A stretch of 64,000 bases of DNA. Source: an uncultured Collinsella sp. (GTDB lineage: Bacteria > Actinomycetota > Coriobacteriia > Coriobacteriales > Coriobacteriaceae). A program made the translations under genes and the position numbers. Location of the stretch: contig URPJ01000002.1 in assembly GCA_900549745.1 (NCBI GenBank), positions 103,024 through 167,023 on the forward strand, given 5' to 3'. The notes below the pieces were generated by a model that saw only the letters and a program-made list of their open reading frames with translations, searched no databases and had not been told where the DNA came from. This document shows positions 9,126 to 18,325 of this stretch, piece by piece; position 1 is the first letter of the stretch; each line of letters opens with the position of its first letter.

Positions 9126-10589
9126 ATGACGAAGACCAAGGCACAGCAGATTATGGCGGCGACCGAGGCTCGCGCGGCTGACGACGTCACCGCGGCCATC
9201 CAAGATATCGCTACCGAGTTTGAACCATATATCATCAAGCAGCGCCGGCACTTCCATAAGCACCCGGAGCTGAGCCTCGCCGAGGAGCGCACGACCTCCG
9301 ACATCGCCAACCAGCTCGACGCCATGAATATCCCCTACGAGCGTCCCCTTAAGACGGGCCTGGTGGCAACGCTTCGCGGCACCGCGCCGGATGCCTACCG
9401 CGAGGACGGCACGCCACGCCGCCGCATCCTGCTGCGCGCCGACATCGACGCCCTGCCCGTCACCGAGCAGACCGGCGAGGAGTTCGCCAGCGTCAACGAG
9501 GGCTGCATGCACGCCTGCGGCCACGACTGCCATATCGCCATGATGCTCGGAACGCTGCAGATCCTGCGCCATATGACCGACGACATCCACGGCGAAGTCC
9601 GCATCGTCTTCCAGCCCAGCGAGGAAAACGGCCAGGGCGCCAAGCTCATGATCGGCACGGGCGTGCTCGACGGCGTCGATGGTGCCTACGCCGCGCATAT
9701 CTGGAGCGAGGTTGACGCCGGCACTGTAAGCTGCGAGCCCGGTCCGCGCATGGCCAATACCGACTGGTTCCGCATCGATGTCCGCGGCACCTCGTGCCAT
9801 GGCGCCATGCCCCAGCGAGGTCACGACGCCGTCATGGTTGCCGCCGAGATTGTCAACGCCCTGCAGACCATCGTCTCGCGCGAAATCAGCCCCTACGAGC
9901 CGGCTGTCATCACCGTCGGCGAGCTGCACGGCGGCACCGCACGCAACGTTATCGCCGGCACGGCCTACCTCGCCGGCACGGTGCGCACCTACGGCGATTC
10001 GACCCACGAGGAAATGCCGGAGCTCATGCGCCGCATCGTGGAGCATACCGCGGCCGCCTTGGGCGCCGAGGCAGAGCTCACCGACTACACCATCGCCAAC
10101 TACAAGGTCGAAAACGACGCGGCCTCGAGCGAGCGCTGCCGTCAGGCTGTAATTAAGTGTCTGGGCCCCGCCGGCCAAGGCCATTATCGCGGCACGCTTT
10201 CGGGCGAGGATTTTTCGGAGTACCTGCGTCGCGTACCGGGCGTGCTCGCCTTTGTAGGTACGCGCAACCCCAAGATTGGCGCCACGTACGCCCAACATTC
10301 CTGCTTCTACAAGATCGACGAGACCGTGCTGGCAAAGGGCTCCATGGTGGCCGCCCAGTATGCTATCGACTTTTTGGCCGAGCCCACGCAAGAGGAGCTC
10401 GACGGCCCCGCGATTACCGCGGTCGCCGAAACCAACCCCGATCTGGCCGCCAAGTTGCGCTCTGCCAAGGCGACGACCGCCGAGGCTCGCGACGCCATCC
10501 ATGATGCCCGAACGGCTCGCCATGCCGCGATCAAGGGCATCCACGACGCACGCGCTGCTGCACGCCGTGAGGAGAAGCACGACGAGTAA
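9126..10589 (+). CDS. M20-family amidohydrolase (IAA-amino acid or hippurate hydrolase-like)
   Basis: 487 residues. A di-zinc peptidase/amidohydrolase with HACGHDCHIAMML and PSEENGQGAKLM supplying zinc ligands and the catalytic Glu, and a dimerisation-domain segment GTSCHGAMPQRGHDAV. Such enzymes hydrolyse N-acyl amino acids or short amide conjugates in the cytoplasm. The chosen ATG has AAGGAG ten bases upstream. Beyond the usual end of the fold it carries an unusual charged Ala/Arg tail of roughly 80 residues (from about residue 410) that looks helical. It is transcribed divergently from the YtcJ-like gene; both may act on acylated amino compounds. Confidence 0.9.
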   Translation: MTKTKAQQIMAATEARAADDVTAAIQDIATEFEPYIIKQRRHFHKHPELSLAEERTTSDIANQLDAMNIPYERPLKTGLVATLRGTAPDAYREDGTPRRRILLRADIDALPVTEQTGEEFASVNEGCMHACGHDCHIAMMLGTLQILRHMTDDIHGEVRIVFQPSEENGQGAKLMIGTGVLDGVDGAYAAHIWSEVDAGTVSCEPGPRMANTDWFRIDVRGTSCHGAMPQRGHDAVMVAAEIVNALQTIVSREISPYEPAVITVGELHGGTARNVIAGTAYLAGTVRTYGDSTHEEMPELMRRIVEHTAAALGAEAELTDYTIANYKVENDAASSERCRQAVIKCLGPAGQGHYRGTLSGEDFSEYLRRVPGVLAFVGTRNPKIGATYAQHSCFYKIDETVLAKGSMVAAQYAIDFLAEPTQEELDGPAITAVAETNPDLAAKLRSAKATTAEARDAIHDARTARHAAIKGIHDARAAARREEKHDE

Positions 10590-10635
10590 TCGATTCGCTG
10601 GCATCTCGCAGTCATAGCCACATCGCGATGTCAAA

Positions 10636-10677
10636 GCGGGGGCGGACGTTTCGACACGTCCGCCCCCGCTCATTCTT
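10636..10677 (+). terminator. Terminator of the M20 gene
   Basis: A 13-bp perfect stem, GCGGGGGCGGACG with its complement, closes a short loop and is followed by TCATTCTT, 47 bases after the stop. Confidence 0.75.
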
Positions 10678-10729
10678 CAAGCGCTATTTCTACTATTTCT
10701 ACCCCGTCCCCAAATGGCAGACGGCATGA

Positions 10730-12061
10730 CTACTCGTCCTGAGGTTCCTCGTCGGAGCTTGGCTCGGACGCCGACTCAGGTGCAGGTGCCGGCTCAGGCT
10801 CAGGCTCAGGCGCAGGCTCAAGCTCAGATGCCGTCTCAGACTCGGGCGCCGGTTCAGGCTCGGGCGCCGGCTCAGGCTCGGTCGCGGGAGCGGGTGCAGG
10901 TGCCGGCTCAGGCTTGGGCTCGGACTCAGGTGCGGGCTCGGCATCCGGAGCGCTGTAACCCGAGGGAGCGGACTTCTTCTCGAAGGGCAATACAAAAGTC
11001 AGGACGTCGTCCTTGTCCTCGTCGGCCCACTCGCTTGCATAACGTGCAACCCAATAGCCAACGGCACGGTGCTTGAGCATCTTGCCAAAGACCGTAAGAA
11101 ATACAGTGACGAAAGCGACCAGCACCAAGAACAGCGCGAGCGTGACGCCACCGCCGGTAACAATTGCCTCAATACCCGTAGGACGATAGTAGTAGCTATA
11201 CATACCGACAGAGGCAATGGCGCCAAAGACGACCGTCAAGATCCATGTGACAACGTTGGCGACCAGGCCCGTCAAAAACTCGGGAAGGAACGAAGCACAG
11301 AACAGCTTGGTCTTGTTGTGCTTAAACGCCGCCCAGACCTTATCGAGCGAAAACGCGCTCTCGACACGCCCGGTCACCGCAAAGTGCATCACGGCGATGT
11401 CGGCGAACATCTTAAAGAAGACACCCAGAATCGCCGAGGCAATTAGCGCCAGGACAAGCAGGCCGAGCGAACCGAACAGCGCAGCCTCGAGTGCATAGGA
11501 GCCGTAATAAGAATACGAGCCCGCGGCGCCAATTACCACGCCCTCCACCAGCGAAAGCACTACACCGATAACGGGAATGGCAGCGATAACCTCGAGCACG
11601 ACCGAAATAACGCTCGAAAAGACTCCGAGACCAAACGACGTGGAACGCATGAGTGGACGGTCCATGCCGTCATCGACCTTGAGCGAAAGATCACGGCCCC
11701 ACTCGATACCAAAGCCGGAACCACACACACTCGCAATGCAAGCTGCCAAAAAACCGATGGCAGCCGCAATGCCGCCAATAACGGGAATAAACAACACGAG
11801 CACCGACACAACGCAAATCAGCGCCGGCAAAAACGCGATTTGGCATACACGCTGAAGCACGCCCGGAGTCTTGGTCATATCTTGGAATGCCTGAGCCACA
11901 CAGCCCTTTGGCGCATTCGCCACGGGCGGTTGCGGAACAAACTGCTGGGGCTGAGGCTGTCCCTGGGGAGCGGGGCCAGAGGCACCGGCATTAGGAGCAC
12001 CACACACGCCGCAGAACTTGTCGTTATCGCCCATGGGGGCGCCACACTGCGAGCAGAACAT
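10730..12061 (-). CDS. Zinc-ribbon polytopic membrane protein with Pro/Glu-rich tail
   Basis: 443 residues of unknown function. It begins with a double-CxxC zinc ribbon (MFCSQCGAPMGDNDKFCGVCG), then a Pro/Gln linker, then about six hydrophobic segments between residues 70 and 360, resembling bacterial zinc-ribbon DUF4013-type membrane proteins. The last 80 residues are an almost pure Pro-Glu-Ala-Ser repeat (PAPESEPKPEPAPAPAP and variants). The frame extends to 12133, but the ATG at 12061 has an AAGGGATG ribosome site and starts exactly at the zinc ribbon. The tail is encoded by short GGCTCAGGCTC-type repeats that could change in copy number. Confidence 0.8.
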   Translation of the reverse strand: MFCSQCGAPMGDNDKFCGVCGAPNAGASGPAPQGQPQPQQFVPQPPVANAPKGCVAQAFQDMTKTPGVLQRVCQIAFLPALICVVSVLVLFIPVIGGIAAAIGFLAACIASVCGSGFGIEWGRDLSLKVDDGMDRPLMRSTSFGLGVFSSVISVVLEVIAAIPVIGVVLSLVEGVVIGAAGSYSYYGSYALEAALFGSLGLLVLALIASAILGVFFKMFADIAVMHFAVTGRVESAFSLDKVWAAFKHNKTKLFCASFLPEFLTGLVANVVTWILTVVFGAIASVGMYSYYYRPTGIEAIVTGGGVTLALFLVLVAFVTVFLTVFGKMLKHRAVGYWVARYASEWADEDKDDVLTFVLPFEKKSAPSGYSAPDAEPAPESEPKPEPAPAPAPATEPEPAPEPEPAPESETASELEPAPEPEPEPAPAPESASEPSSDEEPQDE

Positions 12062-12210
12062 AGAATCATCCCTTCGTATCTTGAACGAATCACTTGGATC
12101 GCAAACGATGTCTTTAGCATCATTATTGCCCAATGTGGGGTCAAATACTCAAAGATGACCGATTTGCAAGGTACGCGGCGCCAGCAGGCGGTTCGTTGAA
12201 TATGTCTGTG

Positions 12211-13233
12211 CTAGTTCGTTCCGCGGAAGCCCTTGCCGACGATCTCGGAGCTGTCGACGATCGTGATAAAGGCACCCGGATCGACTTCGCGCGCATAGCG
12301 GCGTAGTTGCACGGCCTCGCGACGGCTCAGCACGCTCATGATCACCGTCACGCACTTGCCCGAGAAGGCACCGTAGCCGCGACTGATGGTCGCTGTGCGG
12401 TTGAGATGCTTGACGATAAACTCCTCGACTTTGCGCGGCTCGGAGCAAATGACCGTGCAGACTTTGCGCAGGTGAATGCTCTCAATGGCTTTATCGACCA
12501 CAAGCGTCTTGGCAAACAGGCCGAGCACGCAGTACAGACCGACACGCGGGCCATACAAAAAGGCCGCGATGGCCACGATGCCGATATCAACCAACAGCAG
12601 CGCGCGGCCAATCTCGAGCGTCGTGCGGCGCTTGAGGATCATGGCAAGAATGTCCGTGCCGCCCGTCGAGGCGCCAATATCAAAGACAATAGCGCTGCCG
12701 AGCGCCGGCAAGATGACGGCAAAGCACAGGTCGAGCCACATATCACCCGTCAGAGAGACATCGGTCGGAATAAAAAGCTCAAACAGCGAAACATAGGCCG
12801 AAAGCGCAAACGAGGCGAAGACGCTCCACAGGATTGCATTGCGCTCCAAAAAGATAAAGCCCAAGACGACGAGAACCGCGTTGATAATCCACATAAAAAC
12901 GCCGACGGGCAGGGTCGGGAACAGCGTGGACAGAATGACCGACACGCCCGAGGTGCCGCCAAAAGCAAAGTGATTAGGGGTTTTAAACGCAACGATGGCG
13001 AAGGCCGTAAGAATCAGGCCCAGATTGAGCTCGGCAAAAAAGCGCGGGAAGCCCGGCTCCTGGCTGCGCTTTTGACCGACACGCTCGCCGCGCTCGATAT
13101 CGGTGCGATCAACCACGCGCTCCATCGGCACCACGGGAGGACGATGCACCTCCTCGGCAGCACGCGATGCCGCCTCTGCCGCGGCGGCCTCAATCGCCCA
13201 TGCCTTGCTTTCTGTTTCGTGCTCGTCGGCCAT
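12211..13233 (-). CDS. YitT family membrane protein
   Basis: 340 residues. After a 65-residue Ala/Glu-rich charged N terminus come about five transmembrane segments with the YitT patterns HFAFGGTSGVSVILSTLFP and FDIGASTGGTDILAMIL. A soluble C-terminal DUF2179 domain follows (from about 250; GYGAFSGKCVTVIMSVLSR and PGAFITIVDSSEIVGKGF). The family is widespread in Gram-positive bacteria, with no agreed substrate. The long charged N-terminal extension is not part of the standard fold. Confidence 0.92.
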   Translation of the reverse strand: MADEHETESKAWAIEAAAAEAASRAAEEVHRPPVVPMERVVDRTDIERGERVGQKRSQEPGFPRFFAELNLGLILTAFAIVAFKTPNHFAFGGTSGVSVILSTLFPTLPVGVFMWIINAVLVVLGFIFLERNAILWSVFASFALSAYVSLFELFIPTDVSLTGDMWLDLCFAVILPALGSAIVFDIGASTGGTDILAMILKRRTTLEIGRALLLVDIGIVAIAAFLYGPRVGLYCVLGLFAKTLVVDKAIESIHLRKVCTVICSEPRKVEEFIVKHLNRTATISRGYGAFSGKCVTVIMSVLSRREAVQLRRYAREVDPGAFITIVDSSEIVGKGFRGTN

Positions 13234-13341
13234 TACGGCAACCCCTCGTTAACAATTTGGAAACAATGCGCCCATTAGGGTAACGCGGAACGCGACGATT
13301 GCAACCCCTAGTTAGACGAGCGGTATGCCCACATCGGGGGG

Positions 13342-13388
13342 CATACAAATAACGGCCGGCCACGCTTTTGCTTGCGCGGTCGGCCGTT
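13342..13388 (-). terminator. Terminator of the amaP-gls24 operon
   Basis: The stem ACGGCCGGCCACGC with GCGCGGTCGGCCGT is followed on the minus strand by TTATTTGT. It lies 54 bases beyond the gls24 stop, with an E-family hairpin (13409-13441) in between. Confidence 0.65.
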
Positions 13389-13408
13389 TAACGTTTTCGC
13401 AGATAAAG

Positions 13409-13441
13409 CCTGCCAAAACAAACCTGTCCCTTTTTGGAAGG
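13409..13441. repeat. E-family small hairpin, copy E1
   Basis: CCTGCCAAAACAAACC followed by TGTCCCTTTTTGGAAGG, abutting the gls24 stop codon. It shares the core CCTGTCCCTTTTTGG with E3, E4, E5 and E6. Confidence 0.8.
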
Positions 13442-13963
13442 TTACTCGTGCTGGCTGGTGCGGTGCTCGTACTCCTCGGGGGTGATGACGTCCTCGATGC
13501 GCAGGTTGACGCCCGCCACCTCAAGGCCGGTCATCGCGGCAAGGCGCTCGGTGACACGTGCCTTGACATCGTCGAAGATCGCGGGCGCATAGGCGCCGTA
13601 CTCGATAATGACGGAGATGTTGACGACCACGCGATTGTCATCGGTGACCTCAACCGTCACGCCCTTGGTCAGATTCTCGGCACCAAACTGCTCCTGCACA
13701 AAGTGCATAAGGTTACCCTTCATGCCCAGGACGTGCGGCACCTCGCGGGTGGCCATGGCGACGATCTTCTCGATCACACCGTTGGAATAGGTCAGCGAGT
13801 CCTCGGACTCGTCTGTTTCCTCATCATCCTCGTCCGCGTCATCGGCGGACTCGGCCTCGACGAGCGCCTCATCCTCGAGCGTCACATCCTCGGCTTCGGC
13901 GACGGCCGCCTCGTTCTCCTCGAGCTCGGTATCGGCCACATCGACCTTCGTATTAAAAGCCAT
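13442..13963 (-). CDS. Asp23/Gls24 family envelope stress response protein
   Basis: 173 residues. The first 60 are very acidic (EDVTLEDEALVEAESADDADEDD), then comes the Asp23 domain from SNGVIEKIVAMATREVPHVLG to VNLRIEDVI. In staphylococci Asp23 is tethered to the membrane by AmaP; the amaP gene lies two genes upstream here, so the same partnership is likely. The acidic N terminus is longer than in typical Gls24. Last gene of amaP-DUF2273-gls24, about 44 bases after the previous stop. Confidence 0.93.
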   Translation of the reverse strand: MAFNTKVDVADTELEENEAAVAEAEDVTLEDEALVEAESADDADEDDEETDESEDSLTYSNGVIEKIVAMATREVPHVLGMKGNLMHFVQEQFGAENLTKGVTVEVTDDNRVVVNISVIIEYGAYAPAIFDDVKARVTERLAAMTGLEVAGVNLRIEDVITPEEYEHRTSQHE

Positions 13964-14007
13964 GGTTCCTCCTTATGCCTGCCGCGGATGCGACAGTCGA
14001 ATACATA

Positions 14008-14385
14008 TTAGCGGCCGCTAAACAGACGGCCGAAGAAGTTGACGATCCCGTTTTCGCCGTCGCGAATTTGGCCGATCACGGCGCCGATCAGCACGAAGAA
14101 TGCAATGACGAGCGTGTCCCACAGGCCCAACGTGAGCACCAACACGGCGAGGATAAAGCCAGCGACGGCGCCAAGCGTGGTGTTGGGATGACGCACGGCA
14201 TAGCTCCAGATGGCAGCGCCCGTACCCTTGATGAGACCCATAGCCTCGTCAAAATCCGCGGCTGCCGCGTCTTGTAACTCGGTTGCCTCTGCTTTGGAAT
14301 CAACAGGTTCGTTCGCCGGCGTGGCGCTCTGGTCAATCGTCAGGCGCGGCGTACGAGCGGTCTTGTCTTGATTGGTATCACTCAC
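14008..14385 (-). CDS. DUF2273 small membrane protein
   Basis: 125 residues, using a GTG start at 14385 preceded by a clear GGAGG site; the open frame continues further upstream but without a ribosome site. After a 55-residue hydrophilic part it has two close transmembrane helices (NTTLGAVAGFILAVLVL and WDTLVIAFFVLIGAVIG) and the DUF2273 ending GQIRDGENGIVNFFGRLF. The start overlaps the end of amaP by eight bases. The family is nearly always found between AmaP and Gls24 proteins, so it is probably part of the same membrane complex. Confidence 0.85.
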   Translation of the reverse strand: MSDTNQDKTARTPRLTIDQSATPANEPVDSKAEATELQDAAAADFDEAMGLIKGTGAAIWSYAVRHPNTTLGAVAGFILAVLVLTLGLWDTLVIAFFVLIGAVIGQIRDGENGIVNFFGRLFSGR

Positions 14386-14923
14386 CGGAAACCTCCACGG
14401 TCTGGACGGTAGTCTTGGACGGCAAAAAACGAACGCGTGCGGTCGTGCCCGGCGTGCCAAGCATGGTGTCGCAAGCTTCCTCGATGCGCCGCTGCATCGC
14501 AGTAGCCAGAGATGCCACGTCCTTATCGTCAAGCGCGATAGCCTCGACCTTAAATCGGACGTGCGAATCGTCGGAGCCTTGGACGCGGGCCTCGACATGC
14601 TCGACCATCACGCGATCGTCGCGCTCTGCCGCAGTGCGAGCGCACGAAGAAAGCGCCGCGAGCGTGACCTCGATATTGCGCTCCCCCGCCGGATGCACAC
14701 AGGACGGCTCGCGACGAGCAAACATCAGGCGGAAGAAGCTTACCAGCACGCCGATCGCCACAACTCCGCCGCATGCCGTCACGACAATGCGCGGCATGGG
14801 GTCGCGCATCAGCAGCATAAAGCGATACGTATACGGCCCCCAAAACTGGCAGACAAGCGTACCCAGCGCCACGATGGCGGCGGCAAGATACACAATCGCT
14901 AGGGCTCGTTTGAGTACGCGCAC
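14378..14923 (-). CDS. amaP: Alkaline shock response membrane anchor protein AmaP
   Basis: 181 residues with two N-terminal transmembrane helices (about 8-28 and 46-65) and a soluble domain ending VRFLPSKTTVQTVEVSGE. The domain resembles a half Asp23 fold (EVTLAALSSCARTAAERDD, VRFKVEAIALDDKDVASLA). In characterised species AmaP fixes Asp23 to the membrane. It is the first gene of a three-gene operon with a DUF2273 protein and gls24. Confidence 0.88.
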   Translation of the reverse strand: MRVLKRALAIVYLAAAIVALGTLVCQFWGPYTYRFMLLMRDPMPRIVVTACGGVVAIGVLVSFFRLMFARREPSCVHPAGERNIEVTLAALSSCARTAAERDDRVMVEHVEARVQGSDDSHVRFKVEAIALDDKDVASLATAMQRRIEEACDTMLGTPGTTARVRFLPSKTTVQTVEVSGE

Positions 14924-14975
14924 GTGGCGCTCCCTTCAAATCTCGGCACTCGAAATACAAAACGGTTCGCATCAT

Positions 14976-15020
14976 TATAAAAGAGCCGGGTCCGGTGCTC
15001 TACGCACGCGGATCCGGCTC
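14976..15020 (-). terminator. Terminator of yebC
   Basis: The stem GAGCCGGATCCG with CGGACCCGGCTC (one mismatch pair) is followed by TTTTATAA on the minus strand, 70 bases after the yebC stop. Confidence 0.8.
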
Positions 15021-15089
15021 ATCTATTCCACGAGGCTTGCATGCTCGCTTCATTATGCCCAGATATGCACGGCTTAACCCGTGCGGGCG

Positions 15090-15896
15090 CTACTCCTCCT
15101 CGAGGGCAGCGATGACCTCGTCGGTCATGTCCATGGTGCTGTAAACATCCTGGACGTCGTCGAGCTCCTCAAGACGGTCGATGAGGCGCTGAACCTTCTT
15201 GGCGTCGGCGCCGGAGACCTCGGTCGGGGTGGTCGGGACCATGGTGGTCTCGGAGCCCTTGACCTGGACGCCCTGCTCCTCGAGCGCCTTGGAGACAGCC
15301 ATGACCTCGTTAGCAGTAGTCCAGACGATCCACTCCTCGCCGGCATCCTCGTAGTCCTCGCCACCGGCCTCGGCGATGGCCATCATGAACTCATCCTCGT
15401 CACCGGCAGCACCGTTGGCGATCATGGTCTCCTTCTTGGCGTTCTCGTCCAGAATCTCCTTGGCGACGACGATCTGGCCCTTGCGCTCAAACTGGAAGGC
15501 GACGGAGCCGGAGGTGCCCAGGTTGCCACCAGCGTGGGAGAAGGCGGAACGGACATCAGCGGCGGTGCGGTTGCGGTTGTCGGTCAGGCAGTCAACGTAG
15601 ACGGCGACACCGGCGGGGCCGTAGCCCTCGTACACGATGTTCTCGTAGACGGCAGCGTCGGCACCCGAACCAAAAGCCTTGTCGATAGCGGACTTGATCT
15701 TGTCCTTGGGCATGGACTGAGCCTTGGCCTTGGCAACGGCAGCGGCGAGGCTGGCGTTGTTCTCGGGCAGCGGGTCACCGCCGAGACGGGCAGCAACGGT
15801 GATGTTGCGGCTGAGCTTGGAGAAGAGGGCGGAACGCTTGGCGTCCTGCGCGCCCTTACGATGCTTGGTTGTGGCCCACTTAGAGTGTCCGGACAT
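15090..15896 (-). CDS. YebC/PmpR family protein
   Basis: 268 residues. It starts MSGHSKWATTKHRKGAQDAK, the family hallmark, and contains ENIVYEGYGPAGVAVYVDCL and RSAFSHAGGNLGTSGSVAF. Members bind DNA as regulators, and some act in relieving ribosome stalling at polyproline; which applies here is not shown. It is somewhat longer than the usual 240-250 residues because of an insertion around residues 160-200 rich in Glu/Asp. The ruvABC genes that often follow yebC are absent. Confidence 0.95.
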   Translation of the reverse strand: MSGHSKWATTKHRKGAQDAKRSALFSKLSRNITVAARLGGDPLPENNASLAAAVAKAKAQSMPKDKIKSAIDKAFGSGADAAVYENIVYEGYGPAGVAVYVDCLTDNRNRTAADVRSAFSHAGGNLGTSGSVAFQFERKGQIVVAKEILDENAKKETMIANGAAGDEDEFMMAIAEAGGEDYEDAGEEWIVWTTANEVMAVSKALEEQGVQVKGSETTMVPTTPTEVSGADAKKVQRLIDRLEELDDVQDVYSTMDMTDEVIAALEEE

Positions 15897-16061
15897 ACGT
15901 GTCTCCTATCGGTTTCGACCTAAAGCCCAGCGCAGATGCTCGGGCAATATAAACAAACGTCGTTATGATATACCTACTGGCCTGCGAGATAAACCCCAAA
16001 ATGAAGGCGTCGTGATGATGCCACCCTTTGGTGCAAAGCAACCTGACCCCAATGCACCAAA

Positions 16062-18245
16062 TTAGGACCAGAGGAGGTCGCTGCGGGTGATGGTGGCGCC
16101 GATGGCAAAGGGCATGCAGGCGATGACCGGATACAGGTAGCGCATGTAGGTCGAGCCATTGCAGGGACCGATCAGGCACACGGCGAGCACGCCCAGCAGC
16201 GGCACCCAAATGGCCAGCCCGCGCCACGAATGACGACGTAGCAGATAGAGCACCACGGCGATCATGATCCACACATAGGTGGCCGAGCTCATGGTGAGCG
16301 AGATAAACGGGATGCGTTGTACTGCCACGCGATACAGGTTGATCAGGTGGTCGCACCAGCGCACAACCTTGCTATCGACCGGATGGAAGTCGAAGTACTT
16401 GAGGTTATCGGGCTTCGCCATGATCTCGGCACTGCGCGCCGTGCTGTAGACCCATGCGTCGCGAGCGCTCGGATAAAAATACCCATAGTAGTTATTGATG
16501 AGCGCCGAGATATAGCACCCGGGGTCCTTTTTGAACATCTGGGCCCACACCTCAAAATAGGCCTTGATGTCCTCCTGCGAGGCGTACTCGTTAAAGCAAT
16601 TTTTGACGGCGTCCGACTTATCCGGGTTGTAACGGCGGCCCAGGTTCTCGTACTTGAGCACACGGTCGATCACGGCACGCTCTTCGTCGGTCACCAAGCC
16701 GTCGCAAGGAGCCTCCACGATGGTGCCGTCCTCCTTAACCGTGGGGTTGACGCCCGAGTTGAGGCCGTCGTGCTTTTGGACAAAACGAGCCGTCTGCTGG
16801 AACGGAATCGAGAGGATTTCGCGCTTGGAACCAGGCGTGATGTCGTGTGCCGGCATAAAGACCTTGGTGAAGTACATATTAGAGGCAAGGCAGAGTGCAA
16901 GCACCGCAAGAACTCCCACCCAGCGGAAACGCGGGGTGGCGCCCGAAGGCGCAGCACCAGCCTGCTTGGCTGCACGACGAGCCACATGCACGTCCCATGC
17001 GCAAAAAGCTGCCGCGATTACGCATGCCGCCAGGGGAAACACCAGGCCGCCGTTGCGCAGAAACGTGGAACCCATGGCACCCAGAGCGAGCAGCAGCCAA
17101 TCATGGCGCGCAAAGAGCATAGGCCTCTGTTCGCCTGCACGCTCGGCATTGGCATCGCGACGGGGCAGGCCGCAGGCCACGAGCTTCACGGTCTGCACCA
17201 ACAGCATCAAAAACGCGTCGGCAAACAGCACGTCTTTGGTAAGCAAGGCCGCGTAGTTGGAGAACATGGGCATAAACACAAAGAACAGCAGGATCGCACC
17301 GCGAACCGGCAGGCTCACGCCCAGCTTGCGCAGCGACGAGATTGAATAGGCCATGCAGGCGGCCGTAATGACGAACTGAGCGCAGGTATAGATGATGAGG
17401 CCCGCGTTGGCGCTGTTGAACAGTGAAAGCCCCAGCTGGACGTACGAACCGATGATAGCCGTGTGCACCACGGGATGATGTCCGTTGAGCAACACATTGG
17501 GGTTGAGCAGACGCAGGTAGTCACTCGTGCCGTTGGGGTAGTTGAACCACTGGCGAATCTGCGCACCCGTGTCTCCCATAAAAAGGCCGGGCAGCGAAGC
17601 GATGAGCGTGGGCGCCCAGGCGACCATAAGCACCAGGAAGGGCCCGGCAAAGGGATGGACCGAGAGCACGGCGTGAGCCACACGCCATACGCGGCCAAAG
17701 TGCGCTTCAGAAAACGGAATGCGCCGAGAGCTCAACCAATCTAGACACTCAAAGGCGAGGTAGAAGGCAACGACCGCCAAGAGCATCCAGCCCGCACCGC
17801 CTATCCAGGTACAGATAATGCGGGCCTTGTCGCCAAGGACAATCTCGGCCGAGTCGGTGAGGTCGTAGCTGCGGCCAAACACCATGCAGACGGCAAAGAA
17901 CAGCGACGGAAGGATCACCGAGGGACGCCAAGCGTCGCCGCGGCCAAAGAATACGTAGCGAAACGGCAGCGTGAGCAGGCAGGCAAGCGCAAGCAGCATG
18001 ACCGCGTCGGTATGGCCGGCAAACGAGAGGAGCACCTCGTAACACACGTACAGCATGCCCGAGGCTTTGGGGTCAATCGCCAAGACTGCGTTGCTCGACA
18101 CCGGGGCGGGATCGATGGAAAACGCCGTGGTCGCCAACAGCGCGAGCAAAAATGCGATGAGCGTCTGCTTGGCGGGATAGCGCTTAAACCAGACGATGCG
18201 GGCAGCGTCGCGCGCAGCCGTTGTGGAGAGGTCGGAATCCTTCAC
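16062..18245 (-). CDS. Large polytopic membrane protein, DUF6020-like
   Basis: 727 residues with about 12 hydrophobic segments and a 150-residue extracytoplasmic region near residues 490-640 (DGLNSGVNPTVKEDGTIVEA onward). The overall plan resembles GT-C glycosyltransferase-like membrane proteins annotated as DUF6020. The final segment, NGSTYMRYLYPVIACMPF, is typical of that group. The start is GTG at 18245. A role in surface polysaccharide or lipid-linked sugar transfer is an inference from architecture. It stands alone, with an E-family hairpin directly upstream. Confidence 0.7.
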   Translation of the reverse strand: MKDSDLSTTAARDAARIVWFKRYPAKQTLIAFLLALLATTAFSIDPAPVSSNAVLAIDPKASGMLYVCYEVLLSFAGHTDAVMLLALACLLTLPFRYVFFGRGDAWRPSVILPSLFFAVCMVFGRSYDLTDSAEIVLGDKARIICTWIGGAGWMLLAVVAFYLAFECLDWLSSRRIPFSEAHFGRVWRVAHAVLSVHPFAGPFLVLMVAWAPTLIASLPGLFMGDTGAQIRQWFNYPNGTSDYLRLLNPNVLLNGHHPVVHTAIIGSYVQLGLSLFNSANAGLIIYTCAQFVITAACMAYSISSLRKLGVSLPVRGAILLFFVFMPMFSNYAALLTKDVLFADAFLMLLVQTVKLVACGLPRRDANAERAGEQRPMLFARHDWLLLALGAMGSTFLRNGGLVFPLAACVIAAAFCAWDVHVARRAAKQAGAAPSGATPRFRWVGVLAVLALCLASNMYFTKVFMPAHDITPGSKREILSIPFQQTARFVQKHDGLNSGVNPTVKEDGTIVEAPCDGLVTDEERAVIDRVLKYENLGRRYNPDKSDAVKNCFNEYASQEDIKAYFEVWAQMFKKDPGCYISALINNYYGYFYPSARDAWVYSTARSAEIMAKPDNLKYFDFHPVDSKVVRWCDHLINLYRVAVQRIPFISLTMSSATYVWIMIAVVLYLLRRHSWRGLAIWVPLLGVLAVCLIGPCNGSTYMRYLYPVIACMPFAIGATITRSDLLWS

Positions 18246-18284
18246 AGTCCGAAAGCCTTTCTAGAAACCTATCAAACTCGGCAA

Positions 18285-18320
18285 AACCACCACAAAGGTG
18301 CCTGTCCCCTTTGTGGTGGT
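18285..18320. repeat. E-family small hairpin, copy E2
   Basis: AACCACCACAAAGG, then TGCCTGTCCCC, then TTTGTGGTGGT. The stem differs from that of E4/E5 but the CCTGTCCC core is kept. It lies between lgt and the DUF6020 gene. Confidence 0.85.
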
Positions 18321-18325
18321 CTTGG

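Noticed and set aside
8958..10673. N-terminal extension of the YtcJ-like protein to 1117 residues
   Set aside because: The extra part is the antisense of the M20 gene and lacks homology features; the ATG cluster at 8957-8969 fits the family start.
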